Below, in pieces: positions 1 through 7,156 of a DNA stretch of 64,000 nt. Position numbers and translations under genes: made by a program. The notes below the pieces were generated by a model, which ran no database searches, was not told where the DNA came from, and saw only the letters and a program-made list of their open reading frames with translations. Origin of the DNA: Gilliamella sp. N-G2 (GTDB lineage: Bacteria; Pseudomonadota; Gammaproteobacteria; Enterobacterales; Orbaceae); contig NZ_NAST01000004.1 in the NCBI RefSeq assembly GCF_002142215.1, positions 1-64,000 of the forward strand, given 5' to 3'. Position 1 is the stretch's first letter. Each line of letters opens with the position of its first letter.

Positions 1-100
1 GCCGTTTATTAAAATACTCAGCCACTTTTAAAGATGTGGTCATTACTTGATTACCTTGTAAAGTAACCATGTTTTCAAATTTAAATTGAGTTATAGTCAT
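1..100 (-). CDS. Rha-type phage regulatory protein, N-terminal fragment
   Basis: Only the first 33 codons are present; the gene runs off the left edge. The start ATG (98-100 read on minus) follows a GAGAGA ribosome site. The visible residues include VTLQGNQVMTTSLKVAEYF, which resembles the N-terminal DNA-contact region of Rha family phage regulators (typically VTTSLKIAEYFGK). Rha proteins are phage-borne regulators linked to antirepression or interference with lysogeny. It is the last visible gene of the leftward arm of prophage 1. Family call is from a short segment, so moderate. Confidence 0.55.
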   Translation of the reverse strand, partial: MTITQFKFENMVTLQGNQVMTTSLKVAEYFNKR

Positions 101-114
101 ATTATGTCTCTCTA

Positions 115-192
115 TAGAATGAGCCTACGTCTCACACAGAATAAACAGCCCAAGAGTTAGACATTAACTGTCATTCTCATAGACTCATTCTG
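115..192 (-). promoter_or_regulatory. Leader with inverted repeat upstream of the Rha-type gene
   Basis: Arms AGAATGAG (116-123) and CTCATTCT (184-191) are perfectly complementary and bracket about 60 nt just before the Rha-type start codon. On the transcript the downstream arm lies about 15 nt before the ATG, so pairing could influence the ribosome site. No known RNA family recognised; inference only. Segment 193-298 holds a further small hairpin (CGGTGC/GCACCG, 250-267) and no gene. Confidence 0.3.
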
Positions 193-298
193 TAAAGCTC
201 TCGGTTAATATTTGCCGTGTGATTGGCATTGTGATTGTAGAATTGGTTGCGGTGCGTTTTTGCACCGATTGAAGTTAAATTTTTTTGAATTTTAGGCA

Positions 299-323
299 CA
301 AAAAAACCACCAATTAGGTGGTT
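299..323 (-). terminator. Intrinsic terminator
   Basis: On the minus strand AACCACC-TAATT-GGTGGTT is followed by a run of seven T. It is the second of two terminators after the 399-1670 gene. Confidence 0.7.
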
Positions 324-338
324 ATATGTTTTTTAGAT

Positions 339-363
339 ACAAAAAAACCGCTCTAGGCGGTTT
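339..363 (-). terminator. Intrinsic terminator of the 399-1670 gene
   Basis: Minus-strand stem AACCGC/GCGGTT with a 5-nt loop and a 7-T tract, about 35 nt after the stop codon of the coiled-coil membrane protein. The double terminator separates this gene from the Rha-type gene downstream. Confidence 0.8.
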
Positions 364-398
364 AATGAAAATATACTTTTGAAGTAAAATTGTTTGTT

Positions 399-1670
399 TT
401 ATTGTTTTTTTGAATTAGACACCAATTTAAATAATTCTTCTATTTTATCTTTAGGTAGAGATTTAATTAAATCAGATAAAGTGTCAACATCAAATGGGGT
501 ATGTTTCACTTTATCATTATATAATCTTGTTGGATTATCGCCTAAATTGTTAACAGCTATTTCAAGTAATTTCCCAAGTAAATCCCCAGATATTTCTTGA
601 ACTTGCTTTTTATATCCCTCAAAAGCCATCGCAGAAGAATACTTATAAGCATAATCTTCTCTAATTCTGCTTAAATATGCACTTTTTCTACTTGTTAACC
701 ATGCTAACCATATTAAAGGAAGTGTAATTGGTATTCTTGATAGAAATTCAGTAATAGAAAAACCTTTGTCACTATAGCTAACTGTAAAAAAGAATACTAA
801 CAAAATACAGATAGATAATAGCACCAGGTAGGTAATGGTATCTAACCATCTTAATGTAGATGTAATTTCTGTTACACGTGTTTTAAAAGAACCGGCCATA
901 CTAGCTCTATTAGCATCATCAATAATTTTTTGAATTTCAGCTTGTTGATTGCTAAAACTTTCTTTCATAACTTGCTCATAAACAGTTAAATCACTGAATT
1001 TTTTTTGAATTTCTTTTTCACTCTTGAGGTTTTCTTCAATTTGATCATCAGCTCTTTGTTTAGTAGCCTTTATTCCTGAAATTATTTTTGACGATTCAGC
1101 TTGATCAGCTGATATTTCAATTAATCCACTTTTTGCGTATTCTGCCAACTCAGAAATTTTTTCCTTATAACCTTCTACTTCTTCATTTATTTCCGATATT
1201 TTTACAATAGTATCTTCGGCTTTATCTATACTTTTCTCTAGATTAGATAAAGCTTCTGCTTTTTTTAATAAGGATTTATACTCTTCTTTTTGTTTAATTA
1301 AATTATTAATATCTTCTGAGAGAGCAGCTAATTCAGCTTCAGTTCTATGTACTGGTTCTACAATATTTTGGTAAGCAACTTTTATGATATAAGTTGCCAT
1401 AAAAATATTTTTTAGTAAGCTATCATTATTAAGTCTTTCACTATTTAGATCATTTTTATTTTGTTTAGTGATAAACCTATTTGCGAATTCTTGTGCTATT
1501 AAAATCTCTTTTTTTGTTAAGACATTTACATTTAATTGATTTAACCTTTCAACCAACCCATAAAGTTCTTCAAGTGCTGCGCAAATTAAAGTATCATCCT
1601 TATCAATCTCTAGAACTCTAGTTTTTAGTTTTGAAATATTACCTTTTAAAGCACTTGCACTAATAATCAT
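399..1670 (-). CDS. Coiled-coil membrane protein of unknown function (prophage cargo)
   Basis: 423 residues, no family recognised. Residues about 105-265 are rich in K/E/I/L heptads (long coiled coil). Two hydrophobic segments follow, about 283-303 (YLVLLSICILLVFFFTV) and 315-335 (IPITLPLIWLAWL), then a 90-residue soluble tail. Start ATG has AGAGG 5 nt upstream. It sits after the lysis genes and before the Rha-type gene, with its own double terminator, a position typical of lysogenic-conversion (moron) genes. Topology suggests an inner-membrane protein with a large cytoplasmic coiled coil. A role in superinfection exclusion or defence is possible but is inference from position only. Confidence 0.8.
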   Translation of the reverse strand: MIISASALKGNISKLKTRVLEIDKDDTLICAALEELYGLVERLNQLNVNVLTKKEILIAQEFANRFITKQNKNDLNSERLNNDSLLKNIFMATYIIKVAYQNIVEPVHRTEAELAALSEDINNLIKQKEEYKSLLKKAEALSNLEKSIDKAEDTIVKISEINEEVEGYKEKISELAEYAKSGLIEISADQAESSKIISGIKATKQRADDQIEENLKSEKEIQKKFSDLTVYEQVMKESFSNQQAEIQKIIDDANRASMAGSFKTRVTEITSTLRWLDTITYLVLLSICILLVFFFTVSYSDKGFSITEFLSRIPITLPLIWLAWLTSRKSAYLSRIREDYAYKYSSAMAFEGYKKQVQEISGDLLGKLLEIAVNNLGDNPTRLYNDKVKHTPFDVDTLSDLIKSLPKDKIEELFKLVSNSKKQ

Positions 1671-1679
1671 ATCAGCCTC

Positions 1680-1916
1680 TTATTTTCTGTTTAATTCCCA
1701 TAGCAAAACATCATATAGAAGCCATTTCCTAGATAACGGAAGATCTCCGTCTATAATTGGTTTAGGGAATTTTTCACTACAAATTATTTCATTTTTTACA
1801 ACAAGATAACGAATTCCAAGTATAGCTGAAATATCAGAAATGTTAACATATAGTTTAGTTTTTTTTGCTATAATCAATAATGCATTGTATTGAATTTCAT
1901 GCTTATTTATATTCAT
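1680..1916 (-). CDS. Small AlpA/MerR-like winged-helix protein
   Basis: 78 residues. ISAILGIRYLVVKNEII followed by KFPKPI and RKWLLYDVLLWEL has the spacing of AlpA/excisionase-type DNA-binding proteins (helix-turn-helix, FPKPI wing, then W..DV..WL). AGAGAG lies 7 nt before the ATG; the start overlaps the end of the Rz1 gene by 14 nt, and the coiled-coil membrane gene follows 9 nt downstream, so the two are probably co-transcribed. Family assignment rests on pattern only. Confidence 0.6.
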   Translation of the reverse strand: MNINKHEIQYNALLIIAKKTKLYVNISDISAILGIRYLVVKNEIICSEKFPKPIIDGDLPLSRKWLLYDVLLWELNRK

Positions 1917-2160
1917 TATTAATCTCTCTTATCGCCCTTTTATCCGCATTACACTGCCTAAGCTCATTCAATAACTCAGTGTACAAAACTGGACACTGCC
2001 CCCAAGTGATTTGCTTATCAATATGAGGCTCGTTATTTGGCTGTGTCAGCGATGCAGGAATATTACATTGATAAACGTACTCAGTTTTTACCGTTCCGCA
2101 TCCAGTCAGAAATATTGCTGGGCATAATTTCATTAGCACACTGATTATTTTTAAGCGCAT
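1903..2160 (-). CDS. Rz1-like outer-membrane lipoprotein spanin
   Basis: 85 residues with a signal peptide ending in the lipobox LTGC (Cys about residue 21), so an outer-membrane lipoprotein. It starts inside the Rz gene and overlaps it by 80 nt in another frame, the classic Rz/Rz1 arrangement. The o-spanin joins the i-spanin across the periplasm and fuses the inner and outer membranes in the last step of lysis. The product is longer and less proline-rich than lambda Rz1. Identification rests on lipobox plus nesting. Confidence 0.8.
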   Translation of the reverse strand: MRLKIISVLMKLCPAIFLTGCGTVKTEYVYQCNIPASLTQPNNEPHIDKQITWGQCPVLYTELLNELRQCNADKRAIREINNEYK

Positions 2161-2410
2161 CTTTCATTTGCTCGTGAAGTTGTTTAATTGATATAGCGTC
2201 TCGAGCTTTTTCTTGCTCACGTTGTGCTATGATTTGATTATTTTTCTCGATAACTTGTTGTAGTTTTTCCAATCGAGAGGTTAGCTCTGTTAGTTGTTTT
2301 TTTGCGGTTTGTTCATCTTGGAAACATTGATATGCAAAATAGCTAGCAAAAACTGTAATTACTAATAGAACTATTGGTGACAATCGATAAATTTGTTTTA
2401 ATTTTTCCAT
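2081..2410 (-). CDS. Rz-like inner-membrane spanin
   Basis: 109 residues: an N-terminal membrane anchor (about 10-28, IVLLVITVFASYFAYQC) followed by a coiled-coil periplasmic region rich in Q, E and K. Size, topology and place (after endolysin, overlapping Rz1) match i-spanins. ATG overlaps the endolysin stop (TGATG). Confidence 0.8.
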   Translation of the reverse strand: MEKLKQIYRLSPIVLLVITVFASYFAYQCFQDEQTAKKQLTELTSRLEKLQQVIEKNNQIIAQREQEKARDAISIKQLHEQMKDALKNNQCANEIMPSNISDWMRNGKN

Positions 2411-2850
2411 CAGACTAACCCATTGATGTAAAATGTTTTTCCGCCCTGTTTAACTGCAGTTAGAACTATTTGACGGTTATTACTCGGACTGAATCCAATG
2501 TGCACCCACTGATTGTGTTCCTGGATTAACTTATCAAACTGAACACCGGTATCAATTAAACGCTGGCAAATTTGTTTGGGATTGCCATAGTCACAGTGGA
2601 AATCAACGGCTAAACCTTTTGTATGAGCGCTAGTTGATGCGCCTCCTACACGTTTATTTAGCTCAATGCATCGGTATCCAGATGTAATGATGATAGGTTT
2701 ACCTAACGCTTTTCTGACTAATTCCAGTTTAATAGCGGTTAATTTGACATTTGGCATTAATTCGTCAGGTACCGAATTATCAATTTTTAATCGACTGGCT
2801 ATTGTTGAGCGGGTGAATTCCTCAAGCGTAAAATGTTCTGTTAGTTGCAT
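2410..2850 (-). CDS. Endolysin, M15 family zinc L,D/D,D-peptidase
   Basis: 146 residues forming a complete peptidase M15 domain. Zinc ligands are seen in SAHTKGLAVDF (the SxHxxGxAxD motif) and in WVHIGF near residue 122. The N-terminus TEHFTLEEFTRS is typical of phage M15 endolysins, which cleave peptide cross-links in peptidoglycan. No signal peptide, so release depends on the holin encoded immediately upstream. Position between holin and Rz supports the lytic role. Confidence 0.9.
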   Translation of the reverse strand: MQLTEHFTLEEFTRSTIASRLKIDNSVPDELMPNVKLTAIKLELVRKALGKPIIITSGYRCIELNKRVGGASTSAHTKGLAVDFHCDYGNPKQICQRLIDTGVQFDKLIQEHNQWVHIGFSPSNNRQIVLTAVKQGGKTFYINGLV

Positions 2851-3158
2851 TAGTTATCTCCTTTAGCTTTTTTAATCAGTCTTTCTTCCAGCGCCTTAAT
2901 TAGTGTTGCACCTGACCAACCAGCCAGCCCAGCAACACCGCCAGCTAATTCAAAATCTAAATTAAAATAGCTAGCACCTAGCACAACAAGCGCGCCTGCA
3001 AATGTTGATACCAGTATTTGCGCCAATAATGTGCCAATGCGGAACGTGTCGCCGTTCATAATGTGATAGCAATAGCTAGCTAATGAACCTAATAGAGTGA
3101 TAAAAAATAAATATACAACAACCGTCCAATTGACGTTGTTAGGGTCTTTTATTGGCAT
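2850..3158 (-). CDS. Phage holin (LydA/superfamily III-like)
   Basis: 102 residues with hydrophobic segments about 10-30, 42-62 and 68-88 and a charged C-terminus (ERLIKKAKGD). It directly precedes the endolysin (stop/start overlap at 2850). The GGVAGLAGWSGATLI region resembles LydA-type holins. It would form inner-membrane holes that let the endolysin out. Confidence 0.75.
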   Translation of the reverse strand: MPIKDPNNVNWTVVVYLFFITLLGSLASYCYHIMNGDTFRIGTLLAQILVSTFAGALVVLGASYFNLDFELAGGVAGLAGWSGATLIKALEERLIKKAKGDN

Positions 3159-3341
3159 GATAAAATCTTCATGTTAGTTAATAGAAATGACAGCGTACTA
3201 GCGAAGGGTTAGTAGTGTGTGTGTCTAGCGTTGCTGTCGATGCTGTGAAACCTCAGAACTGAGGATTTAAAAATAAAAATAGCAACCAACGAAAATATAG
3301 TGTTTGCGATGAATTAATGCTGATTGCCGAAAAATAGACAT

Positions 3342-3364
3342 AAAAAAACCGCAATTACGCGGTT
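3342..3364 (-). terminator. Intrinsic terminator after the 3381-4067 gene
   Basis: Minus-strand AACCGC-GTAATT-GCGGTT followed by TTTTTTT. It lies ahead of the holin, so it also divides the 3381 gene from the lysis cassette. The stretch 3159-3341 holds no gene I can support. Confidence 0.8.
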
Positions 3365-3380
3365 AGTCTATTGTTTTAAA

Positions 3381-4067
3381 TTAATTATCCGTCAATAAAA
3401 AATCATCTCCAAATTGTGCAGATAATTTATCTATAACTTTTTTATGATATAGGTTTTTAATATTAATAAAATATAAAATTTCAGCTTCCTTGATTTTTAA
3501 ATCATAAAAGAGAAAAGCTAGAAATTCAAAAGATGCCGATAGGAATGCCCATAAAACATAGTAATAATAACTAATATCACTAGCTTTGCTTTCTTGTAAA
3601 CAAAGATAAAAATACCCCACTGACAATACAATACAACTAACGATAGAAATCCAATTGCATATTGAAGATCTTTTCATTTTATCTTTGTTTATAAATATAT
3701 CTTCATGATCAAAAGACAAACACTTATACAATTTCTTAAATTGATTATACGGTATAATATGCTTGGAAATATTAGATAATTCATAAAAATAAAGTGCTAA
3801 CCTTCTATCTCGTGATTCAGTCAGACTCATTTTACTTATAACCGATAATTCTTTCTCGGATTCTGAAATCAAATCTTTATCCAAATCTTTATTTGAAATG
3901 ATCTCAGATAGCCTATTTTGGGCTCTATTAAATATTTTTTTTGAAAAAAATGATGTGATAGGCATTACCGTTTTTGTGACAAATGATGGCATAAAAAGCA
4001 ATAATATAAATATTGGCTGTATTGTAAATGGCAGCGATTTTATCAGTCCGATTAATAAATCATTCAT
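3381..4067 (-). CDS. Membrane protein of unknown function, probable prophage cargo
   Basis: 228 residues from the ATG at 4067, chosen because AGAGGG lies 10 nt upstream; an in-frame GTG at 4112 has no ribosome site. Hydrophobic segments: about 3-33 (LIGLIKSLPFTIQPIFILLLFM), 135-158 (SIVSCIVLSVGYFYLCL) and 168-190 (YYVLWAFLSASFEFLAFLFY), with a charged middle domain. No family recognised. Has its own terminator and interrupts the usual antirepressor-to-lysis order, so it looks like an inserted conversion gene. Confidence 0.7.
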   Translation of the reverse strand: MNDLLIGLIKSLPFTIQPIFILLLFMPSFVTKTVMPITSFFSKKIFNRAQNRLSEIISNKDLDKDLISESEKELSVISKMSLTESRDRRLALYFYELSNISKHIIPYNQFKKLYKCLSFDHEDIFINKDKMKRSSICNWISIVSCIVLSVGYFYLCLQESKASDISYYYYVLWAFLSASFEFLAFLFYDLKIKEAEILYFINIKNLYHKKVIDKLSAQFGDDFLLTDN

Positions 4068-4124
4068 TCTAACTACACCCTCTGTTAATATTTGAGGATA
4101 TAATTTAAACACAAAATAATCAAA

Positions 4125-4832
4125 TTAATTACATTTTTCGGTAACAAACTTATTATCATTACCCTGAATTTTTTCTATTTGTCGATTCCTGTCGCATTCC
4201 CATTTTTCAGGTGGGTACATCTTATTCCATGCTGTCATCAACTTATTTTCAGAATCTGATAGATTGATATTGTATGTATCACGCATATAAAAATAGGTCC
4301 GAGCAATCATACCCCGAATTTCGTCACGCGGTTGGAATTTTCGGTTTTTAAAATCGACTGCTGATTGACATTGCCCGTACTGAGTAAATTCTTTTGTAAA
4401 TTGTGAGTAGCGATAATTTGACCTGTCTCCATTCACCTCGCCAATAGCTGGTTGTAAATTATGCAAATCGCCTTCCATTGCATTAAAGGTTGCATCCTTT
4501 TTACACTCTTTACGACCACCGTCACGCCAGCATTGCAAGTGTCTACCAAAATTCTCGGCTGGCATGACATGCTCCCATTCGATGCGAGATGCTCTTTGCT
4601 CATTTTTCCTCGGTGTATAACCGCATTTACTAAAATCTACCGAGCCTTTTTTACCGTCAAATGAAAACTCACAGCCACAATAAAACGTTGTTTGCTCAGG
4701 GTTTTCTTTATAGATTTTAACTAAATGAGTTTTGGCGGTGTTAAAATTTTGCTGAGATGCGAATGTAGCTGTAGATATTAAACAAAACGTGATTATTGTG
4801 ATTTTTTTTAAGAATTCCATTTCATTGGACAC
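4125..4832 (-). CDS. Secreted endonuclease I (EndA-like) nuclease
   Basis: 235 residues from the first GTG; the ATG at 4820 (MEFLKKITIITFCLISTATFA) gives a cleaner signal peptide, and neither start has a good ribosome site. The mature part has the endonuclease I signature RIEWEHVMPAENFG, with the His of the His-Me finger, and GDLHNLQPAIGEVNGDRSNY. Family members are periplasmic or secreted enzymes cutting double-stranded DNA without sequence preference. In a phage late region it could degrade host or competitor DNA; that is inference. Confidence 0.85.
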   Translation of the reverse strand: MSNEMEFLKKITIITFCLISTATFASQQNFNTAKTHLVKIYKENPEQTTFYCGCEFSFDGKKGSVDFSKCGYTPRKNEQRASRIEWEHVMPAENFGRHLQCWRDGGRKECKKDATFNAMEGDLHNLQPAIGEVNGDRSNYRYSQFTKEFTQYGQCQSAVDFKNRKFQPRDEIRGMIARTYFYMRDTYNINLSDSENKLMTAWNKMYPPEKWECDRNRQIEKIQGNDNKFVTEKCN

Positions 4833-4849
4833 AATTAAATTTTAGATAA

Positions 4850-4876
4850 TAAAAAGCCCAACTTTTGATTGGGCTT
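4850..4876 (-). terminator. Intrinsic terminator after the antirepressor gene
   Basis: Minus-strand AAGCCCAA-TCAAAAG-TTGGGCTT followed by Ts. A GTTTAAAC-GTTTAAAC palindrome (4919-4934) lies between it and the antirepressor stop. Confidence 0.75.
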
Positions 4877-4975
4877 GTAATTTATGCGCTTTAAACCGCA
4901 TTTTTACTACATTATCCGTTTAAACGTTTAAACAGTCAAGTATTTAACATTAGTTTTATGATAAAAATACCATTT

Positions 4976-5707
4976 TTATACTTGCCGTAATTGTTTCTTT
5001 TCTAGCTGTTGTTTAAACATCGAAGCAACAAAAGCACCGTCGCCAAAATGATCATGAGTTTTAACTCCAAAATCTGAACCTAGCATTTTAAAAACATCGT
5101 ATAAGCGATTATCTATATAGAAATTATTCAACCATAGCATGTGATGAACCAGACAGATTAAATTTGTTCGATTAACCTCAATCATGTCTTTTCTTGCTTT
5201 TGTAACTCCACCCAACCACTTAATAGCTTCATCAAATTCAGACACTGGCAAATCTTGGTATCGTGGTACTTTAAATTGCTGATAGAATTTAGTATAGATG
5301 GCTTGATGATGTTCACCTGTTCGATATGAACGTTCATTGACAGCTTGTTTGATCGCCTGCTGTTGTTCTGTATTGATAGTTAATGAATACGAGCCTGTTT
5401 TGCGGATTGTTGGTAAAACTTCATTAAATACCCAATTTTGGAAATCTATTGCTTCTTTTTTATTACTGCGAAAAATAACGCGGTATAAATTAGGTTCGTT
5501 AATGAAAGTTAATTCTCTTTGTTGCCCAGATGACCTGAGGTACATTTTATGTACCCCAGCTTCAGAAAGATTGAAACGACTAGATTTAGCATTTGATATA
5601 TTTAAAATTTCTGCTATATCTTTTAAGCAAAACAATGGCTCATTGTTTACTATTTGAATGCGTACTTGGGATTGGTTGAAGTTAAAAACAGATATTTGAT
5701 TTGACAT
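4976..5707 (-). CDS. Bro-N domain phage antirepressor
   Basis: 243 residues. Residues 1-105 form a Bro-N domain (FCLKDIAEILNISNAKSSRFNLSE... FQNWVFNEVLPTIRKTGSY). Residues about 112-170 resemble the ORF6C-type C-terminal domain seen in P22-like Ant proteins. Antirepressors inactivate the prophage repressor and trigger induction. AAAGGGAC precedes the ATG. A C4-like antisense RNA lies about 160 nt upstream on the same strand and its predicted target overlaps the leader, as in P1 and P22 ant operons. Confidence 0.85.
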   Translation of the reverse strand: MSNQISVFNFNQSQVRIQIVNNEPLFCLKDIAEILNISNAKSSRFNLSEAGVHKMYLRSSGQQRELTFINEPNLYRVIFRSNKKEAIDFQNWVFNEVLPTIRKTGSYSLTINTEQQQAIKQAVNERSYRTGEHHQAIYTKFYQQFKVPRYQDLPVSEFDEAIKWLGGVTKARKDMIEVNRTNLICLVHHMLWLNNFYIDNRLYDVFKMLGSDFGVKTHDHFGDGAFVASMFKQQLEKKQLRQV

Positions 5708-5712
5708 ATTTT

Positions 5713-5780
5713 GTCCCTTTCGTAAAGTTTAGTTAGTTGATCACTTAGTGGGTGATCGGGCTTCAACTACCGCTTTACGA
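5713..5780 (-). promoter_or_regulatory. Leader of the antirepressor gene with pairing sites for the C4-like RNA
   Basis: Next to the ribosome site (minus AAAGGGAC, 5713-5720) lies CTTTACG (5721-5727). It can pair with CGTAAAG further upstream in the leader (5773-5779). The same CTTTACG occurs in the C4-like RNA (5902-5908), so the RNA could compete for that target. A hairpin GATCAC/GTGATC (5738-5757) and CCCGAT (5755-5760), complementary to ATCGGG of the C4-like stem, complete the leader. Pairing is seen; regulation is inferred from P1/P7 C4. Confidence 0.5.
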
Positions 5781-5866
5781 CGGCGAGACTTATTTCTCTT
5801 TCGAGTATTGTATTTCGTCTTCTCGACCCGATCATAGATATGATCAAATACCTAAATAACAGGCAT

Positions 5867-5945
5867 AAAAAAACCGCTAGGCTATCGGGTGCGGAAGTCC
5901 GCGTAAAGTTGTAGTATTTACAACTATACAACCCGATAAAATTAT
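5867..5945 (-). ncRNA. C4-like antisense RNA candidate
   Basis: On the minus strand an outer stem TATCGGGT/ACCCGATA (5931-5938 with 5883-5890) encloses two hairpins, AGTTGTA/TACAACT (5907-5925) and GCGGA/TCCGC (5891-5902), giving a three-way junction; a 7-U run follows. Position upstream of an antirepressor, junction shape and two short segments complementary to the antirepressor leader match C4 antisense RNAs of P1/P7 and related prophages. A covariance-model search would settle it. Confidence 0.6.
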
Positions 5946-5951
5946 TGTCAA

Positions 5952-6305
5952 CTATGCCACCTTTGAAAACAATTCAATAATATAACCTCTAATAAAACAC
6001 TCTGCAGCTAGTAATATTTTTGTAATTTCGGTTGTTTGTTTACCCAAAATTCGCGCTTGTTTACTGCATGATATTTCTCGGAGATAAAATGAGGTTAGCA
6101 CAGCCCACTGGTCAACATTATCAGCTTTCAGCATTAACACCGCATTATCAACAATCTGGGCTTCTTCTTCTGTCAAGTATTGTCGATAATCAAAATCTCT
6201 AGGTGCACCTTCAATGCCTGCTGATTTTGATGGATATTCTGTTCCCATTCTTCTTAAAATGCGTGTGTTCTTCCACGCCGTCAGAATGTCTTTAGTTTCT
6301 CTCAC
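5952..6305 (-). CDS. Phage antitermination protein Q-like
   Basis: 117 residues, GTG start overlapping the ninG stop (TAGTG) with GAGG upstream. The region EGAPRDFDYRQYLTEEEAQIVDNAVL and the YLREISCSKQARILG segment (zinc-free HTH-like) resemble the Phage_antitermQ family, which modifies RNA polymerase at the late promoter so that lysis and structural genes are read. Position at the end of the nin region, just before the late genes, is where Q lies in lambdoid phages. Confidence 0.75.
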   Translation of the reverse strand: MRETKDILTAWKNTRILRRMGTEYPSKSAGIEGAPRDFDYRQYLTEEEAQIVDNAVLMLKADNVDQWAVLTSFYLREISCSKQARILGKQTTEITKILLAAECFIRGYIIELFSKVA

Positions 6306-6865
6306 TATGCACCTCGTTTTAACTCTCTTAATTTATTTTTATAGTTAGCTTTAATCTCTTTGATTTCATCGATGCTATATTTTTTCGGCTCGTGTTTCCC
6401 TTCCAGCCATTCAACCTGTTCTGCGCCGATTTTTTTTACTAAATTGATTCTATATTCCAGAATATTTCCAGACTTATGGTTATTGCATGCTGAGCATTGT
6501 TTATGTACATTTAACTCACAGAAACGTAACTCTGGACATGCCCCAACACTCCGATAATGCCCTGCGTGATATTGCCCGCTATGATACCGTCCACAACTAA
6601 TGCACGGCTCGTTTTTATCTCTTTCTCGAATAAATGCATTGAATACATTTTGTGCGTCTTTCAGATAATCAGAACGTGTTTTAATCCTTTCTTTCTTTAT
6701 TTTAAATATTGCTCTTTGTACCCGTTCCTGTTTGTGATTCTCTGTACCATATTTAATTGCACATTCGAATGAACAGGCAAAAGCCAGTGAATTGAACGGC
6801 AAGAACTTCTCACCGCACACTCTGCATTTTTTCTGTTTTATTGTTTTTTGAGCTTCTTTTTTCAT
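6305..6865 (-). CDS. ninG: NinG (Rap-type) recombination nuclease
   Basis: 186 residues. N-terminal zinc ribbon (CRVCGEKF...CSFECAIKYG, residues 14-40) and a C-terminal HNH-like part with CISCGRYHSGQYHAGHYRSVG and HKQCSACNNHKSGN. The Rap/NinG family cuts recombination intermediates and promotes RecBCD-linked phage recombination. ATG overlaps the stop of a preceding small zinc-ribbon frame (ATGA), indicating translational coupling. Confidence 0.92.
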   Translation of the reverse strand: MKKEAQKTIKQKKCRVCGEKFLPFNSLAFACSFECAIKYGTENHKQERVQRAIFKIKKERIKTRSDYLKDAQNVFNAFIRERDKNEPCISCGRYHSGQYHAGHYRSVGACPELRFCELNVHKQCSACNNHKSGNILEYRINLVKKIGAEQVEWLEGKHEPKKYSIDEIKEIKANYKNKLRELKRGA

Positions 6866-7035
6866 TGCTTGTACTTAGTTTTATCAAGATAGAATTTACC
6901 GCAAGAGCCTTTTATCTGACCATCGACTGTAATCAACGGTCTAGCACAAACAAATAAATCTAAATCTACGTTATAGACACATTTGCCACTACATTCTGGG
7001 CATGTCGGTATTAGTTTGTGTTTTCTCGGCGTCTT
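6862..7035 (-). CDS. Zinc-ribbon small ORF without a standard start
   Basis: An open frame of up to 57 codons ends in TGA overlapping the ninG ATG. It encodes CPECSGKC...CARPL...GSCGKFY, four Cys spaced as a zinc ribbon, so it looks coding. Yet there is no ATG, GTG or TTG before the first Cys pair in this frame. Either it is a nin-region gene whose start was lost, it uses a rare start such as ATA, or it is reached by frameshifting from the 6989-7156 ORF, which overlaps it. Confidence 0.5.
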   Translation of the reverse strand, partial: KTPRKHKLIPTCPECSGKCVYNVDLDLFVCARPLITVDGQIKGSCGKFYLDKTKYKQ

Positions 7036-7156
7036 TCACCTTATTTAAATTATTTCGATTAATTATTTCCCTACGCCGTTCGTGTAAAAAATTTAATACT
7101 CGCTCAGTCTCTGTGATTCGTTCATCTACTGTTTCTAATTGTTCTAAATCGTTCAT
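6989..7156 (-). CDS. Small nin-region protein, unknown
   Basis: 55 residues (MNDLEQLETVDERITETERV...), strongly charged and helical. ATG overlaps the ninB stop (TGATG). No family recognised; expressed as part of the O-P-nin operon if real. Confidence 0.5.
   Translation of the reverse strand: MNDLEQLETVDERITETERVLNFLHERRREIINRNNLNKVKDAEKTQTNTDMPRM

Noticed and set aside
4919-4934. GTTTAAACGTTTAAAC palindrome as an operator
   Set aside because: Single occurrence in the window, lying after the antirepressor stop next to a terminator; no regulatory context.
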